Shown here: positions 9,434 through 20,124 of the stretch, in pieces
Position numbering within the stretch: position 1 is the stretch's first letter
Layout: every line of letters starts with the position of its first letter
NCBI GenBank assembly: GCA_015056495.1
Contig: SVGC01000020.1
Span: 1 to 64,000, forward strand
DNA length: 64,000 nucleotides
Reading direction: 5' to 3'
DNA from: Butyrivibrio sp.
GTDB lineage: Bacteria > Bacillota > Clostridia > Lachnospirales > Lachnospiraceae
Translations under genes and position numbers: made by a program
The notes under the pieces: generated by a model
What the model saw: the letters and a program-made list of their open reading frames with translations, nothing else
Databases searched by the model: none
Told to the model about the DNA's origin: nothing

Positions 9434-9652
9434 TTATTTATCTCTCCAGATTATTCTGCCCTTAGAAAGATCATATGGTGATAATTCAAGTGTAACTTTA
9501 TCACCAGGTAAGATTCTGATAAAATTCTGTCTTAACTTACCACTAATATGTGCTAATACAACATGTCCATTTTCTAATTCAACACGGAACATTGTATTTG
9601 GAAGTTTTTCAATAACCTTTCCTTCAATTTCAATTACGTCAGACTTAGACAT
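9434..9652 (-). CDS. infA: Translation initiation factor IF-1
   Basis: IF-1 occupies the A site of the 30S subunit during initiation. The 72-residue OB-fold protein reads [20 protein letters not shown], then [27 protein letters not shown] and [15 protein letters not shown], full length for the family. It lies between map and rpmJ and has CAGGAGGATATAA before the ATG. Confidence 0.98.
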   Translation of the reverse strand: MSKSDVIEIEGKVIEKLPNTMFRVELENGHVVLAHISGKLRQNFIRILPGDKVTLELSPYDLSKGRIIWRDK

Positions 9653-9677
9653 TTATATCCTCCTGATTTTTATTTAA

Positions 9678-9695
9678 TATAAGCTATAGCTTATA
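9678..9695. repeat. 18-bp perfect palindrome between map and infA
   Basis: TATAAGCTATAGCTTATA is self-complementary with no loop, which suits a dimeric protein site on DNA better than an RNA hairpin. It lies 25 bp upstream of infA. No regulator can be named. Confidence 0.4.
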
Positions 9696-9697
9696 CT

Positions 9698-10450
9698 TTA
9701 TAACATTGTCAATATCTCAGGCTCACCATCAGTTATTGCTATTGTATTTTCATAGTGAGCTGCAAGTGATCCATCTATAGTAACAACAGTCCAGTCGTCA
9801 TCTAGCCAGCCAACTTGTCGTTTTCCCATTGTTATCATGGGTTCTACACAGATGGTCATCCCTTTTTGAAGTTTAATTCCTCTGCGCAGCTGCTTGTAGT
9901 TAGGAACAATAGGATCTTCATGAAGATGAGTTCCTATACCGTGTCCGGTAAGTTCTCTAACAATACCATATCCTAACGGTGTTATATAATCATCGATTGC
10001 TCTGGATATATCATGTAACCTGTTTCCAGCTTTTGCTTTTTTGATTCCTTCAAAAAAACTCTGCCTTGTAGCATCTATCAACTTCTGAGCATCTTCTGAA
10101 ATTGTTCCAACTCCCCATGTTCGGGCAGCATCAGAATGATACCCTTTGTATATAAGTCCTGTATCAAAGGTAACTATGTCACCTTCCTGAAGAATGCGCT
10201 TTTCACTAGGAATTCCGTGAACAACTTCATCATTTACAGAAATACATACTGCAGCTGGAAATCCTTCATAATTTTTACAATTCGGAATTCCTCCAAGACT
10301 GCGGATTGTATCTTCACCTATTTGATCAAGCTCTTTAGTCGATATTCCAGGTCTAACTGCTTTCTTAAGTTCCTCATGAACCTGATAAAGCATATGACCT
10401 GATTTACGCATCAGGTTAATCTCGTCTTCCGTTTTTATGGTAACCGACAT
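9698..10450 (-). CDS. map: Methionine aminopeptidase, type I
   Basis: The enzyme removes the initiator methionine from nascent proteins. The 250-residue product has the pita-bread fold ligands in order: VTFDTGLIYKGYHSDAARTWGVG (two Asp), TGHGIGTHLHEDP (His) and CVEPMITMG (Glu) with HYENTIAI (Glu). It lacks the N-terminal zinc-finger extension of longer forms. It is the gene after adk in the spc operon and starts 13 bp after the adk stop. Confidence 0.97.
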   Translation of the reverse strand: MSVTIKTEDEINLMRKSGHMLYQVHEELKKAVRPGISTKELDQIGEDTIRSLGGIPNCKNYEGFPAAVCISVNDEVVHGIPSEKRILQEGDIVTFDTGLIYKGYHSDAARTWGVGTISEDAQKLIDATRQSFFEGIKKAKAGNRLHDISRAIDDYITPLGYGIVRELTGHGIGTHLHEDPIVPNYKQLRRGIKLQKGMTICVEPMITMGKRQVGWLDDDWTVVTIDGSLAAHYENTIAITDGEPEILTML

Positions 10451-10462
10451 TTAATGCTCCTG

Positions 10463-11107
10463 TCATGCACCAAGGATTGAAGTAATATCTTCAAATACTT
10501 CTTTCATATCCTTTGTGCCATCAACTGTTTTTAAGATATTTTTATTTTCATAGTACTCAATAAGTGGCTGAGTCTGATCATGATATACCTTTAATCTGTT
10601 CATAACAGTTTCTGGTTTATCATCTTCTCTCTGTACTAATTCACTGCCACATTTATCACATACACCTTCTGTCTTAGGTGGAATGTGTTCAATATGATAG
10701 GTTGCACCGCACTTTAAGCAAGCTCTTCTGCCTGACATTCTGCGTACGATATTTTCGTCTGGTACATCAACATTAACAGCATAATCTACATGATCACCAA
10801 GCTTTGTAAGCTCTTTATCAAGTACATCAGCCTGTGGTATTGTTCTAGGGAATCCATCAAGAACATATCCATTTTTACAGTCATCCTGAGCTACTCTATC
10901 TAATAATAACTCAACAGTAAGTTCATCAGGAACTAAAAGTCCCTTATCCATGTACTCTTTTGCTTTCTTACCAAGCTCAGTACCATTTTTAATGTTTGCT
11001 CTAAATATATCTCCAGTAGAAATATGTGGGATATTGTACTTATCTGCGATCATCTGCGCCTGTGTTCCCTTACCTGCACCAGGTGCCCCTAACATAATTA
11101 TTTTCAT
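10463..11107 (-). CDS. adk: Adenylate kinase, zinc-lid type
   Basis: Adenylate kinase interconverts ATP and AMP with two ADP. The 214-residue protein has the P-loop [11 protein letters not shown] at the N-terminus, the NMP-binding segment and the [10 protein letters not shown] motif. Its lid carries two Cys pairs ([15 protein letters not shown] then CDKCGSEL), the zinc-binding lid common in Gram-positive bacteria. It lies between secY and map, as in most Firmicutes. Confidence 0.98.
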   Translation of the reverse strand: MKIIMLGAPGAGKGTQAQMIADKYNIPHISTGDIFRANIKNGTELGKKAKEYMDKGLLVPDELTVELLLDRVAQDDCKNGYVLDGFPRTIPQADVLDKELTKLGDHVDYAVNVDVPDENIVRRMSGRRACLKCGATYHIEHIPPKTEGVCDKCGSELVQREDDKPETVMNRLKVYHDQTQPLIEYYENKNILKTVDGTKDMKEVFEDITSILGA

Positions 11108-11184
11108 GTTTAGTTTTCCTTCCCTTTAATGACAGATAGAGGTTTGGGGCACAATATTAGTACCCCTAAACCTCTATACACTTT

Positions 11185-12507
11185 TTAGTCATCTAAAAAA
11201 CCTTTATAATTACGTACTAACATTTGTGATTCGATCTGCTTAACTGTCTCAAGCACTACGCTTACAACGATGATAAGTGATGTACCACCAAATGATACGC
11301 TGGCATTAAATAATCCATTAAATATAATTGGAGCAACACCTATAATTGTAAGGCCTATAGCACCAATAAATATTATGTAATTTAAAATACCTGTTAAATA
11401 ATCGCTAGTTGGATTACCAGGACGAATACCTGGGATAAATCCACCTTGCTTTTTCATATTATCTGCAATCTCTAATGGATTGAAGGTAATTGATGTATAG
11501 AAATATGCAAAAAAGATTAACAGTAAAATATATACTAATAAACCAACTGTATATTTCATATTTGAACGATCACACCAATTACTCTGATTAAGATAATTAA
11601 GAATCTCTCTCCAAACGCCCGTGCCATTATATCCTACAAGCTGGCTAATGATAATCGGGAACTGGAAAAGTGACATAGCAAAGATAATAGGCATTACACC
11701 TGCTGTATTCACTTTCAGAGGAATCTCTGATTTACTTCCCCCCAACGTTCTTCTTCCCTGAATCTTCTTAGCGTACTGAACTGGAATTCTTCTTTCAGCA
11801 CCATTCAGTATAACCACAAGAACGACCATGCAAATAATGATTGCAACAATAAATACTACTGCTACAACACCACTTGCGATTGGTTTACCACTTACGAACT
11901 GTGTGAACAGGCTTGTTATATCCTGAGGGAATCTTGAAATGATGTTAATAGTAAGTACAATTGATATACCGTTACCAACACCCTTATCAGTAATTCTCTC
12001 ACCTATCCACATCAAGAATGCACTACCGGCTGTAAGAGCTGCTACTATCTGTACGACGTAGAAAGGATTTTTTTCAATCAGGAATCCCTGATTATAAAAT
12101 CCAATTGCCATTGCTACTGATTCAATAATAGCAAGAGCTACTGTGATATATCTTGTCCAAGCTGCAAGTTTCTTTCTTCCAGTCTCACCATCTCTCTGAA
12201 TCTCTTCCAATTTAGGAATTGCGATTGTAAGGAGCTGAATGATAATGGATGAAGTAATGTATGGTGTAATGTTAAGTGCAAGGATTGACATGTTTTCAAA
12301 TGATCCACCAGTGAATCTATCCATGAATCCAAAAGCACTAGAACCATCGCTTGTAAGACTATCATACCAAGATTTAAATACAGTGCTGTTTAATCCAGGA
12401 ACAGGAATAGCTGATCCTAAACGTATTACACAAAGCATAGCCAGTGTAAACAGCAATTTTACTCTTATGTCTTTGATTTTAAATGCATTCTTTATGGTTG
12501 TGAACAT
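11185..12507 (-). CDS. secY: Protein translocase channel subunit SecY
   Basis: SecY forms the membrane pore of the Sec translocon with SecE and SecG. The 440-residue sequence has about ten hydrophobic spans, the plug-region GSAIPVPGLN near the N-terminus, the cytoplasmic loop RRIPVQYAKKIQGRRTLGG and the loop NMKKQGGFIPGIRPG. Its start overlaps the rplO stop by one base (TAATG), indicating coupled translation. The partner secE is at 42446-42664. Confidence 0.98.
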   Translation of the reverse strand: MFTTIKNAFKIKDIRVKLLFTLAMLCVIRLGSAIPVPGLNSTVFKSWYDSLTSDGSSAFGFMDRFTGGSFENMSILALNITPYITSSIIIQLLTIAIPKLEEIQRDGETGRKKLAAWTRYITVALAIIESVAMAIGFYNQGFLIEKNPFYVVQIVAALTAGSAFLMWIGERITDKGVGNGISIVLTINIISRFPQDITSLFTQFVSGKPIASGVVAVVFIVAIIICMVVLVVILNGAERRIPVQYAKKIQGRRTLGGSKSEIPLKVNTAGVMPIIFAMSLFQFPIIISQLVGYNGTGVWREILNYLNQSNWCDRSNMKYTVGLLVYILLLIFFAYFYTSITFNPLEIADNMKKQGGFIPGIRPGNPTSDYLTGILNYIIFIGAIGLTIIGVAPIIFNGLFNASVSFGGTSLIIVVSVVLETVKQIESQMLVRNYKGFLDD

Positions 12508-12947
12508 TAGATCACCTCAGCAGTTCCACCAAGTGCCTCGATCTTCTCCTTAGCAGATGCACTGAATGCATTTGCCTTAACCGTAAGCTTTTTGGTAAAT
12601 TCTCCATTTCCAAGAATCTTTACACCATCGCGTGAATCCTTGATGATGCCTCTCTCGATCAGTGTCTGAACATCTACAACGTCTCCGTTTTCGAACTGCT
12701 CAAGAGAACTTACATTGATTGCTACGATATCTTTAGAATTGATGTTCTTGAAACCTCTCTTAGGAAGTCTTCTGAACAATGGCATCTGACCACCTTCAAA
12801 GCCAAGTCTTGGAGCACCTGAACGTGCCTTCTGACCCTTATGACCCTTACCAGCTGTCTTACCATTACCTGATGCATGACCACGGCCTCTTCTAAAATTA
12901 TCACTCTGTACTGAACCTTCTGCAGGTCTGAGGTTTGATAATTCCAT
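12507..12947 (-). CDS. rplO: 50S ribosomal protein L15
   Basis: The 146-residue product opens [39 protein letters not shown], the Gly/Arg-rich extension that penetrates 23S rRNA, and continues with [11 protein letters not shown]15 acts late in 50S assembly. It precedes secY, as usual. Confidence 0.98.
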   Translation of the reverse strand: MELSNLRPAEGSVQSDNFRRGRGHASGNGKTAGKGHKGQKARSGAPRLGFEGGQMPLFRRLPKRGFKNINSKDIVAINVSSLEQFENGDVVDVQTLIERGIIKDSRDGVKILGNGEFTKKLTVKANAFSASAKEKIEALGGTAEVI

Positions 12948-13021
12948 TATATATCCTCCTGTAATATATCGGGGCTTAATACTGGATTAAGCCCCTCGCT
13001 TTCACTATTATATACTAATTA

Positions 13022-13225
13022 TTAGATTTCTTCTACCTTTACAAGGTGTCTGATCTGCTGGATCTGTCCTCTAGTAGAAGCATTATCTGGTAGCTCAACA
13101 CTGCTGTTAAGCTTCTTAAATCCCATTGATTTTACTGTTGCTACCTGCTTTGGAATAGCACCAATTGTGGACTTAATCAATGTGATTTTGAGTTTCTTCT
13201 CATCTGCATTCTTTTTAGCTGCCAT
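13022..13225 (-). CDS. rpmD: 50S ribosomal protein L30
   Basis: The 67-residue product has the L30 core KITLIKSTIGAIPKQVATVKSMGFKKLNSSV and ends IRHLVKVEEI. I start at the ATG at 13225, preceded by AGAAGGAGAAA; a longer frame would run through the ribosome site. It has a slightly extended N-terminus (MAAKKNADEKK). It lies between rpsE and rplO. Confidence 0.96.
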   Translation of the reverse strand: MAAKKNADEKKLKITLIKSTIGAIPKQVATVKSMGFKKLNSSVELPDNASTRGQIQQIRHLVKVEEI

Positions 13226-13263
13226 TGATTTTCTCCTTCTATCTGATAGAAATAATTGCAATA

Positions 13264-13773
13264 TTATGCGATAACTTCATCTACTGACTTACCGCGCTTA
13301 GCTGCAACTTCTTCAGGTGTCTTTAACTGTGCAAGTCCGTTGATTGTTGCGTAGCAAACATTCTGCTTGTTGTTAGAACCAAGAGACTTTGTACGAATGT
13401 TCTTGATACCAGCAAGTTCACATACTGAACGAGCAGGACCACCTGCGATGATACCAGTACCTTCAGGGCTCTTCTTAAGAAGAACTTCTGAAGAACCAAA
13501 CTTACCTACGAAATCATGTGTAATACTGTTGTTCTCATCAAGTGGAACTGTGATAAGGTTCTTTGTAGCGTCTTCCTTACCCTTACGGATAGCGTCTGGA
13601 ATTTCAGTTGCCTTTCCAAGACCAACACCTACGTGACCATTTCCATCGCCTACTACTACAAGAGCAGTAAACTTCATGTTACGACCACCTTTAACAACCT
13701 TAGTTACTCGCTTAATAGTAACAACTTTATCTGTTAACTCAAGCTGACTAGCATCTACGATAGTACGCTTCAT
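13264..13773 (-). CDS. rpsE: 30S ribosomal protein S5
   Basis: S5 is at the mRNA entry side of the 30S subunit and affects decoding fidelity. The 169-residue product has the double-stranded-RNA-binding-like N-domain ([27 protein letters not shown]) and the C-domain with [19 protein letters not shown] and [10 protein letters not shown]. It lies between rplR and rpmD. Confidence 0.98.
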   Translation of the reverse strand: MKRTIVDASQLELTDKVVTIKRVTKVVKGGRNMKFTALVVVGDGNGHVGVGLGKATEIPDAIRKGKEDATKNLITVPLDENNSITHDFVGKFGSSEVLLKKSPEGTGIIAGGPARSVCELAGIKNIRTKSLGSNNKQNVCYATINGLAQLKTPEEVAAKRGKSVDEVIA

Positions 13774-13791
13774 TTGTTCTGTTCTCCCTTC

Positions 13792-14160
13792 TTAGAATTC
13801 CAAGCCAGCTTTTCTTGCAGCGTCGGCTAAAGCTTCTACCTTACCGTGGTAGATATAACCAGCTCTGTCAAATACAACGGCTTTAATACCTTTTTCTAAT
13901 GCTCTCTTTGCAACTACATCACCAATGTATGCAGCAGCTTCGATGTTATCGGTAACCTTAAGCTCGGCCTTGATATCCTTCTCAAGAGTTGAAGCGGAAA
14001 CAAGTGTCTTTCCGGCAACGTCGTCGATAACTTGAGCATACATGTGATTATTACTTCTGAAAACTGCAAGTCTTGGTCTTTCTGCTGTACCGCTGAAGCG
14101 ATTGCGAATTTTCAGGTGCTTTTTCTCACGAATTTCACTTCTGGATTCTTTACTAACCAT
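13792..14160 (-). CDS. rplR: 50S ribosomal protein L18
   Basis: L18 binds 5S rRNA in the central protuberance. The 122-residue product has [65 protein letters not shown] (the 5S-binding core), and ends GLEF. It follows rplF by 21 bp. Confidence 0.98.
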   Translation of the reverse strand: MVSKESRSEIREKKHLKIRNRFSGTAERPRLAVFRSNNHMYAQVIDDVAGKTLVSASTLEKDIKAELKVTDNIEAAAYIGDVVAKRALEKGIKAVVFDRAGYIYHGKVEALADAARKAGLEF

Positions 14161-14181
14161 TTTTTACACTCTCCTTATCTA

Positions 14182-14721
14182 TTACTTCTTACCGGTCTTA
14201 CCAACTTTACGTCTAATAACTTCATCAGCATACTTGATACCCTTGCCCTTATATGGCTCTGGAGCTCTCTTTTCTCTGATGATAGCAGCAAACTGGCCTA
14301 CCTTTTCTTTATCTATACCCTTAACTGTGATGATCTGACCTTCAACTGTTGTCTCGATGCCTTCTGGATCATCAAGTTCTACTGGATGTGAATATCCAAG
14401 GGTTAAAGTGAGTGTCTTACCCTTCTTAGCAGCTCTGTAACCAACACCGTTTACTTCAAGCTTCTTTTCGAAACCATCTGTAACACCAACTACCATGTTG
14501 TTCAGAAGAGATCTTGTAAGGCCGTGTAAAGCCTTTGTTCTCTTGAGATCGTCAGGTCTGCAAATAACAACTTCACCGTTCTCCTGCTTGATTTCCATCT
14601 CTTTAGGGAGTTCTCTTGTAAGAGTTCCCTTAGGACCCTTTACAGTCACATTATTATTTTCTGCAACTTCAACTGTTACGCCAGCTGGAATTGCGATTGG
14701 CATTTTTCCAATTCGTGACAT
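14182..14721 (-). CDS. rplF: 50S ribosomal protein L6
   Basis: This 179-residue protein has the two tandem L6 domains, opening [15 protein letters not shown], with [27 protein letters not shown] in the middle and [31 protein letters not shown] at the end. L6 sits near the sarcin-ricin loop and the factor-binding site. It lies between rpsH and rplR. Confidence 0.98.
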   Translation of the reverse strand: MSRIGKMPIAIPAGVTVEVAENNNVTVKGPKGTLTRELPKEMEIKQENGEVVICRPDDLKRTKALHGLTRSLLNNMVVGVTDGFEKKLEVNGVGYRAAKKGKTLTLTLGYSHPVELDDPEGIETTVEGQIITVKGIDKEKVGQFAAIIREKRAPEPYKGKGIKYADEVIRRKVGKTGKK

Positions 14722-14736
14722 GCCCGTACCTCCAAT

Positions 14737-15141
14737 TTACCAAATGAATGCAAGAACTTCTCCACCTACCTGGAGCTCTCTTGCTTTTTTATCAGTTACA
14801 ACACCCTGGTTTGTAGAAATAATAGCTATTCCGAGACCACCAAGTACTCTTGGAAGTTCATCTCTACCAGCGTATACACGAAGACCTGGTTTAGAAATTC
14901 TCTTAATACCTGTGATAACTCTATCGTTTCTGTCAACACCATACTTCAATGTGATATGAAGTGATTTGAAGCCCTTAGCATCTTCGATGATATCAAGCTT
15001 CTTAATGAATCCCTCATTGAGAAGAATATCAGCGATATTCTGCTTCATCTTAGAATAAGGAACATCAACAGTGTCATGCTTTGCAGTGTTTGCATTACGA
15101 ATTCTTGTAAGCATATCTGCAATAGGATCATTCATTGCCAT
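14737..15141 (-). CDS. rpsH: 30S ribosomal protein S8
   Basis: S8 binds the 16S central domain and in some bacteria represses the spc operon. The 134-residue product opens [18 protein letters not shown] and has the C-terminal [33 protein letters not shown] lies 10 nt before the ATG at 15141. The 169-bp gap to rpsN contains a TGCAAT/ATTGCA hairpin (15266-15288) of unknown role. Confidence 0.98.
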   Translation of the reverse strand: MAMNDPIADMLTRIRNANTAKHDTVDVPYSKMKQNIADILLNEGFIKKLDIIEDAKGFKSLHITLKYGVDRNDRVITGIKRISKPGLRVYAGRDELPRVLGGLGIAIISTNQGVVTDKKARELQVGGEVLAFIW

Positions 15142-15310
15142 TTTAAATTTGCCTCCTTAATTATTCTTGCTCCGCCTTACTACAACCCGAATTATGTAGA
15201 GACACGAAGCCGCAATGTTTTATTTCTAAAAAGATTATTGAATCTTAAAAGACTTTTTTAATTTATGCAATCCCCATCCTGAATTGCATATATAGCGATT
15301 TAGTAATGTC

Positions 15311-15496
15311 TTACCAGCTAGCCTTACGAACACCAGGTATTTCGCCCTTGTAAGCAAGTTCGCGGAAGCAGATTCTGCAAATTCCATACTTCTTGAGAAC
15401 TGAATGAGGACGACCACAAATATTGCAACGAGTATAAGCTCTTGTTGAATACTTTGGTTTCATCTGCTGTTTCAACTTCATGGATAATTTAGCCAT
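15311..15496 (-). CDS. rpsN: 30S ribosomal protein S14, zinc (type Z)
   Basis: The 61-residue product is the short zinc-binding S14 of Firmicutes. Cys24, Cys27, Cys40 and Cys43 (CNIC and CRIC) form the zinc site, and the end is the usual [11 protein letters not shown]. The ATG at 15496 follows ATAGGAGGAATATTACAC; the upstream ATG in frame is part of the rplE 3' junction. Confidence 0.97.
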   Translation of the reverse strand: MAKLSMKLKQQMKPKYSTRAYTRCNICGRPHSVLKKYGICRICFRELAYKGEIPGVRKASW

Positions 15497-15516
15497 GTGT
15501 AATATTCCTCCTATAA

Positions 15517-16056
15517 TCACTTAGCAAAAGGCATATTGAATAATCTCAAAAGCTCACGAGCTTCTTCATCAGTCTTAGCTGTTGTTGTGAAGATGATATC
15601 CATACCTCTTGTCTTGTCAACCTTGTCATACTCGATTTCAGGGAAGATCAACTGCTCTTTAATACCAAGAGCATAGTTTCCTCTGCCATCAAATGAGTTA
15701 GGATTAACACCTCTAAAGTCACGTACACGAGGAAGTGAAAGGTTTACAAGACGATCAAGAAACTCATACATCTTTTCACCACGAAGTGTTACCTTGCATC
15801 CAATCGGCATACCCTCTCTGATCTTGAAGTTAGCGATTGATTTCTTAGCCTTTGTATAAACAGGCTTCTGGCCTGAAATTGTAGCCATATCATTAGCAGC
15901 GTTCTCAAGAACCTTTGCGTTCTCCTTAGCTTCACCAACTGCCATGTTAATAACTATTTTATCGAGCTTTGGAACTTCCATAACGTTCTTATAACCGAAC
16001 TTCTTTGTCATAGCATCCACGATCTCGTTTTTATATAACTCTCTATATCTGCTCAC
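15517..16056 (-). CDS. rplE: 50S ribosomal protein L5
   Basis: L5 binds 5S rRNA and contacts the P-site tRNA elbow. The 179-residue product has [52 protein letters not shown] and the end [27 protein letters not shown]. It lies between rplX and rpsN. Confidence 0.98.
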   Translation of the reverse strand: MSRYRELYKNEIVDAMTKKFGYKNVMEVPKLDKIVINMAVGEAKENAKVLENAANDMATISGQKPVYTKAKKSIANFKIREGMPIGCKVTLRGEKMYEFLDRLVNLSLPRVRDFRGVNPNSFDGRGNYALGIKEQLIFPEIEYDKVDKTRGMDIIFTTTAKTDEEARELLRLFNMPFAK

Positions 16057-16078
16057 GTTTAATGCCTCCTTTCACCAA

Positions 16079-16414
16079 TTATTTGCTTTCCTTAATTTCT
16101 TCACCTGTAGCCTTGGCAATACGGATAACTTTACGTTTGTTGTTAGCATCCTTTTCAACCTTAAAACCTACACGAGTTGGCTTTCCGTTATACATAAGCA
16201 TAACGTTAGAGATATCAATTGGAGCTTCCTGCTGAACGATACCACCGTTCTGGTTCTGCATAGAAGGTTTCTGGTGCTTTGTTACCATATTTACACCTTC
16301 AACAACAACCTTGCCGTTCTTGTGGTCAACAGAAACAACCTTGCCTTCTTTATCTTTGCTCTTACCAGCGATTACTTTAACAGTATCGCCCTTTTTAATC
16401 TTACATGTTGACAT
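16079..16414 (-). CDS. rplX: 50S ribosomal protein L24
   Basis: The 111-residue product has the KOW motif (KKGDTVKVIAGKSKDKEGKV) at the N-terminus and EGVNMVTKHQKPS downstream. L24 starts 50S assembly by binding the 5' end of 23S rRNA. It lies between rplN and rplE. Confidence 0.97.
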   Translation of the reverse strand: MSTCKIKKGDTVKVIAGKSKDKEGKVVSVDHKNGKVVVEGVNMVTKHQKPSMQNQNGGIVQQEAPIDISNVMLMYNGKPTRVGFKVEKDANNKRKVIRIAKATGEEIKESK

Positions 16415-16426
16415 TCCGGCGCCTCC

Positions 16427-16795
16427 TTATAATACTTCAGGAGCGAGAGATAAAATCTTCATGAACTTCTTATCACGAAGCTCCCTTGCTACTGGTCCAA
16501 ATATACGTGTTCCTTTTGGAGTCTGATCATCATTGATAATAACTGCTGCGTTCTCATCAAATCTGATATAAGAACCATCTTTACGACGTGTTTCTTTTAC
16601 AGTACGAACAACTACGGCCTTAACAACGTCACCCTTTTTTACAACGCCGCCTGGTGTTGCATCTTTAACAGTTGCAACGATAGTGTCGCCGATTCGCGCA
16701 TATCTTCTTGTAGATCCACCCATAACACGGATTGTAAGAAGTTCTCTTGCACCTGTGTTATCAGCGACCTTAAGTCTACTTTCCTGCTGAATCAT
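16427..16795 (-). CDS. rplN: 50S ribosomal protein L14
   Basis: The 122-residue product opens [20 protein letters not shown] and ends [12 protein letters not shown], both signature blocks of L14, which forms intersubunit bridge B8 and the binding site for RsfS. Length is normal. It follows rpsQ. Confidence 0.98.
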   Translation of the reverse strand: MIQQESRLKVADNTGARELLTIRVMGGSTRRYARIGDTIVATVKDATPGGVVKKGDVVKAVVVRTVKETRRKDGSYIRFDENAAVIINDDQTPKGTRIFGPVARELRDKKFMKILSLAPEVL

Positions 16796-16837
16796 TATAT
16801 TTCTCCTTTATATTCTCAAAATCATCTTAAGTTTAAA

Positions 16838-17092
16838 TTACTTAGCACGCTCGATGATCTCAACAAGTCTCCATCTCTTATCCTTAGAGATTGGCTTTGT
16901 CTCCATAACTTTAACTGTATCACCGATACGGCACTCGTTATTTTCATCATGTGCTTTAAGCTTATAAGTTCTCTTAACGATCTTCTTGTAAAGAGGATGT
17001 CTTACATGGTCTTCGATGGAAACAGTGATGGTCTTGTCCATCTTATCGCTGGTAACTTTACCTACACGTGTTTTTCTTAAATTTCTTTCCAC
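16838..17092 (-). CDS. rpsQ: 30S ribosomal protein S17
   Basis: This 84-residue OB-fold protein reads [20 protein letters not shown] at the start and has [27 protein letters not shown], the S17 signature. It binds the 16S 5' domain. It lies between rpmC and rplN. Confidence 0.97.
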   Translation of the reverse strand: MERNLRKTRVGKVTSDKMDKTITVSIEDHVRHPLYKKIVKRTYKLKAHDENNECRIGDTVKVMETKPISKDKRWRLVEIIERAK

Positions 17093-17127
17093 GATTATAC
17101 TCTCCTTTCAAAATTCCAATTACCTTA

Positions 17128-17334
17128 TTACTCTGCTTTTGCGTTCTGTGTAATAACAGTCTGGATTCTTGCAATATTCTGTCTTACTTCTTTAATTCTT
17201 GCTGTATTATCCAGCTGGTTGGTAGCATTCTGGAATCTTAAATTGAAAAGTTCCTTCTTAGCTGATACAAGCTCTGACTGAAGTTCTTCATTTGTCTTAG
17301 CCTTCAGCTCTGCAAAATACTTTGTTGATTTCAT
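17128..17334 (-). CDS. rpmC: 50S ribosomal protein L29
   Basis: The 68-residue helical hairpin protein has [27 protein letters not shown], typical of L29 at the peptide exit. Its ATG overlaps the rplP stop (TGATG), so translation is probably coupled. Confidence 0.97.
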   Translation of the reverse strand: MKSTKYFAELKAKTNEELQSELVSAKKELFNLRFQNATNQLDNTARIKEVRQNIARIQTVITQNAKAE

Positions 17335-17762
17335 CAGTTAACACCGCCTTCCAAATCAGCCTTAGAAACGATCTTGCATCTGCAAGGAAGTTTGTGTGTA
17401 GCAAGACGAAGAGCTTCTCTAGCTGCTGTCTCATCAACGCCACCGATTTCAAACATAACTCGTCCTGGCTTAACAACTGCTACCCAGTAATCAACTGTAC
17501 CTTTTCCTGAACCCATTCGAGTTTCAGCAGGCTTAGCTGATACAGGCTTGTCAGGGAATATTTTGATCCAAATCTGACCACCACGCTTAACGAAACGTGT
17601 CATAGCAACACGGGCAGCCTCGATCTGGTTTGACTTAATCCAACAAGGCTCAAGCGCAACAATTCCGAATTCACCGTAACTAATTGTAGTACCGCGAGTA
17701 GCCTTATGTGCCATAGAACCACGGAACTGCTTACGGTGCTTAACTCTTTTAGGCATTAACAT
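17334..17762 (-). CDS. rplP: 50S ribosomal protein L16
   Basis: L16 shapes the A-site tRNA binding pocket. The 142-residue product opens [24 protein letters not shown] and has RHVKRGGQ-type and [29 protein letters not shown] blocks. The ATG at 17762 is preceded by GGAAGGGAG inside the end of rpsC and overlaps the rpsC stop; an ATG two codons later is possible. Confidence 0.97.
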   Translation of the reverse strand: MLMPKRVKHRKQFRGSMAHKATRGTTISYGEFGIVALEPCWIKSNQIEAARVAMTRFVKRGGQIWIKIFPDKPVSAKPAETRMGSGKGTVDYWVAVVKPGRVMFEIGGVDETAAREALRLATHKLPCRCKIVSKADLEGGVN

Positions 17763-18433
17763 TATTTATCGCTCCCTTCCTTGTCGAGGTCAACTGCGCC
17801 TCCCTTTGTAGGAAGAACCTCGCCCTTATAAATCCAAATCTTAACGCCAACCTTACCATATGTAGTGTTAGCTTCTGCAAAACCATAATCAATATCAGCT
17901 CTGAGTGTCTGAAGAGGAATTGTACCCTCACTGTAGAACTCGCTACGAGCGATATCAGCGCCACCAAGACGACCTGAGCAGCAAGCCTTGATACCAAGAG
18001 CATCTGTCTTCATTGTTCTGCTCATGCAAGACTTCATAGCTCTTCTGAATGATACACGGTTCTCAAGCTGCTGAGCAACGTTCTCTGCAACAAGCTGTGC
18101 ATCCTTATCTGGCTTCTTGATCTCCTTAATGTCTACCATAACTTTCTTATCTGTGATCTTAGAAAGTTCTTTCTTAGTTACTTCGATTTCAGCACCGCCT
18201 TTACCGATTACTACACCAGGCTTAGCTGTATAAACGATAACCTTTACTTTATCTGATGCTCTCTCGATTTCAATCTTAGATACACCAGCTGCATATAATT
18301 TCTTCTTAAGGAATTTTCTGATCTTGTAATCTTCAGCAAGATTTTCAGCAAAATCCTTTTCAGCATACCACTTGGAATCCCAGTCAGCTATAACGCCTAC
18401 TCTGAGGCCATGAGGATTAACTTTCTGTCCCAT
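17762..18433 (-). CDS. rpsC: 30S ribosomal protein S3
   Basis: S3 lies at the mRNA entry channel and has helicase function. The 223-residue product opens [20 protein letters not shown], has the KH-domain motif [20 protein letters not shown], and the C-domain [38 protein letters not shown]. It follows rplV. Confidence 0.98.
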   Translation of the reverse strand: MGQKVNPHGLRVGVIADWDSKWYAEKDFAENLAEDYKIRKFLKKKLYAAGVSKIEIERASDKVKVIVYTAKPGVVIGKGGAEIEVTKKELSKITDKKVMVDIKEIKKPDKDAQLVAENVAQQLENRVSFRRAMKSCMSRTMKTDALGIKACCSGRLGGADIARSEFYSEGTIPLQTLRADIDYGFAEANTTYGKVGVKIWIYKGEVLPTKGGAVDLDKEGSDK

Positions 18434-18452
18434 TGAAACTGTTTCTCCTTTC

Positions 18453-18839
18453 TTATCTTTCGTCCAGTATTACGTTCAGATGGCTCATTCTCTTATTGAT
18501 TCTGTAAGCTCTACCCTGAGCTCTTGGCTGAATTCTCTTCATGATTGGGCCGTTGTTTGCGTAGCACTCTGCAACATACAGATTTGCTCTATTCATGCCG
18601 TTGTTGTTTTCAGCATTAGCAACTGCTGATGCAAGGAGCTTGTAGATAACGCTTGATGCATATCTTGGGTTGTACTGAAGAATAGCAAGAGCAGTCTCTA
18701 CATCCTTACCTCTGATAGCATCCATAACAAAGCATGCTTTCTGAACTGGTATTCTTGCGAAAGATAATTTAGCTGAAGGTCTTGTATCCTTCTGGGCATT
18801 TCTCTCTCTCTTTATTTGGGATCTATGTGCTGTAGCCAT
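18453..18839 (-). CDS. rplV: 50S ribosomal protein L22
   Basis: L22 extends a loop into the nascent peptide tunnel. The 128-residue product has [27 protein letters not shown] and the tunnel loop [17 protein letters not shown], without the insertions or deletions linked to macrolide resistance as far as can be judged. The start at 18839 is fixed by AAAGGAGGC just upstream; an in-frame ATG at 18857 overlaps that site. Confidence 0.97.
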   Translation of the reverse strand: MATAHRSQIKRERNAQKDTRPSAKLSFARIPVQKACFVMDAIRGKDVETALAILQYNPRYASSVIYKLLASAVANAENNNGMNRANLYVAECYANNGPIMKRIQPRAQGRAYRINKRMSHLNVILDER

Positions 18840-18880
18840 AGATTTGCCTCCTTTCATTTTGTAGCTGTTTAAAACAGTAA

Positions 18881-19171
18881 TTACCTAACAGCAGACTTTC
18901 TTTCTACTGGTGAATTTCCAGCATGGCCTTTGAATGTTCTTGTAGGAACAAACTCACCAAGCTTATGTCCGACCATATCTTCTGTAACATATACAGGGAT
19001 ATGCTTTCTTCCGTCATGAACAGCTACTGTATGTCCTACGAAAGAAGGGAAAATTGTTGAACTACGTGACCAAGTCTTAACAATCTGCTTCTGACCTGCT
19101 GCGTTCATTTCATCTATCTTCTTAAGGAGCTTCGCATCAGCGAAAGGTCCCTTTTTCAGTGATCTAGACAT
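18881..19171 (-). CDS. rpsS: 30S ribosomal protein S19
   Basis: This 96-residue protein opens [19 protein letters not shown] and has [35 protein letters not shown], the S19 signature. S19 pairs with S13 in the 30S head. It lies between rplB and rplV. Confidence 0.98.
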   Translation of the reverse strand: MSRSLKKGPFADAKLLKKIDEMNAAGQKQIVKTWSRSSTIFPSFVGHTVAVHDGRKHIPVYVTEDMVGHKLGEFVPTRTFKGHAGNSPVERKSAVR

Positions 19172-19186
19172 TTTTATCCTCCTTAA

Positions 19187-20029
19187 TTACTTAATGGCCT
19201 TACCATTTCTTCTTCTAATGATCAGCTTGTTTGAAGCCTTCTTGCTCTTACGAGTCTTATAACCAAGAGCTGGCTTGCCCCAAGGTGTACATGGACCTGG
19301 ACGACCGATAGGTGCTCTACCTTCACCACCACCATGTGGGTGATCATTAGGGTTCATAACAGAACCACGAACTGTAGGACGGATACCCATGTGACGAACA
19401 CGACCTGCTTTACCATAGTTGATAAGGTTGTGATCGATGTTACCAATTGTACCGATTGTAGCTCTGCACTCGATTGGAACCATTCTCATTTCGCCTGATG
19501 GAAGACGAAGTGTTGCATACTTTCCTTCCTTAGCCATAAGCTGAGCAGCATTACCAGCACTACGTGCAAGCTGTCCACCCTTACCAGGATATAATTCGAT
19601 ATTGTGTACGCTTTCACCAACAGGAATCTGTGAAAGTGGTAAGCAGTTACCAATACGAACTTCAGCCTTAGGACCGTTCATAACAGTCATACCATCTTTA
19701 AGACCCTGAGGAGCAAGGATATAAGCCTTTGTTCCATCTTCATACTGGATCAGAGCGATGTTAGCTGTTCTGTTTGGATCATATTCGATTCCGATAACCT
19801 TTGCAGGCATATCATCTTTTAATCTCTTAAAGTCTACGATTCTGTACTTAACTCTTCCGCCGCATCCCTTATGTCTAACAGTGATCTTACCCTGGTTGTT
19901 ACGACCAGCTTTGCTGTTCTTAGAAACAAGAAGAGATCTCTCTGGAGTCTTCTTTGTGATTTCTGAGAAATCAGAACCTGTCATGTTTCTTCTGGATGGG
20001 GTATATGGGCCGTATTTCTTAATTCCCAT
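19187..20029 (-). CDS. rplB: 50S ribosomal protein L2
   Basis: L2 is needed for subunit association and peptidyl transfer. The 280-residue product has [23 protein letters not shown], the RNA-binding domain, and the C-terminal [26 protein letters not shown] containing the conserved histidine close to the catalytic centre. It lies between rplW and rpsS. Confidence 0.98.
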   Translation of the reverse strand: MGIKKYGPYTPSRRNMTGSDFSEITKKTPERSLLVSKNSKAGRNNQGKITVRHKGCGGRVKYRIVDFKRLKDDMPAKVIGIEYDPNRTANIALIQYEDGTKAYILAPQGLKDGMTVMNGPKAEVRIGNCLPLSQIPVGESVHNIELYPGKGGQLARSAGNAAQLMAKEGKYATLRLPSGEMRMVPIECRATIGTIGNIDHNLINYGKAGRVRHMGIRPTVRGSVMNPNDHPHGGGEGRAPIGRPGPCTPWGKPALGYKTRKSKKASNKLIIRRRNGKAIK

Positions 20030-20124
20030 GATTCTTCTCCTTTTTTCATCACATACATATAAGATAAATCTTATTGGAACAAGGACTTTATTTGTTCCGC
20101 GTATGTATAGTTATTAGCTTTTAA

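Noticed and set aside
15217..15260. AT-only hairpin with T run between rpsN and rpsH
   Set aside because: The AAGATT/AATCTT stem has almost no GC and would be an improbable terminator in the middle of the spc operon.
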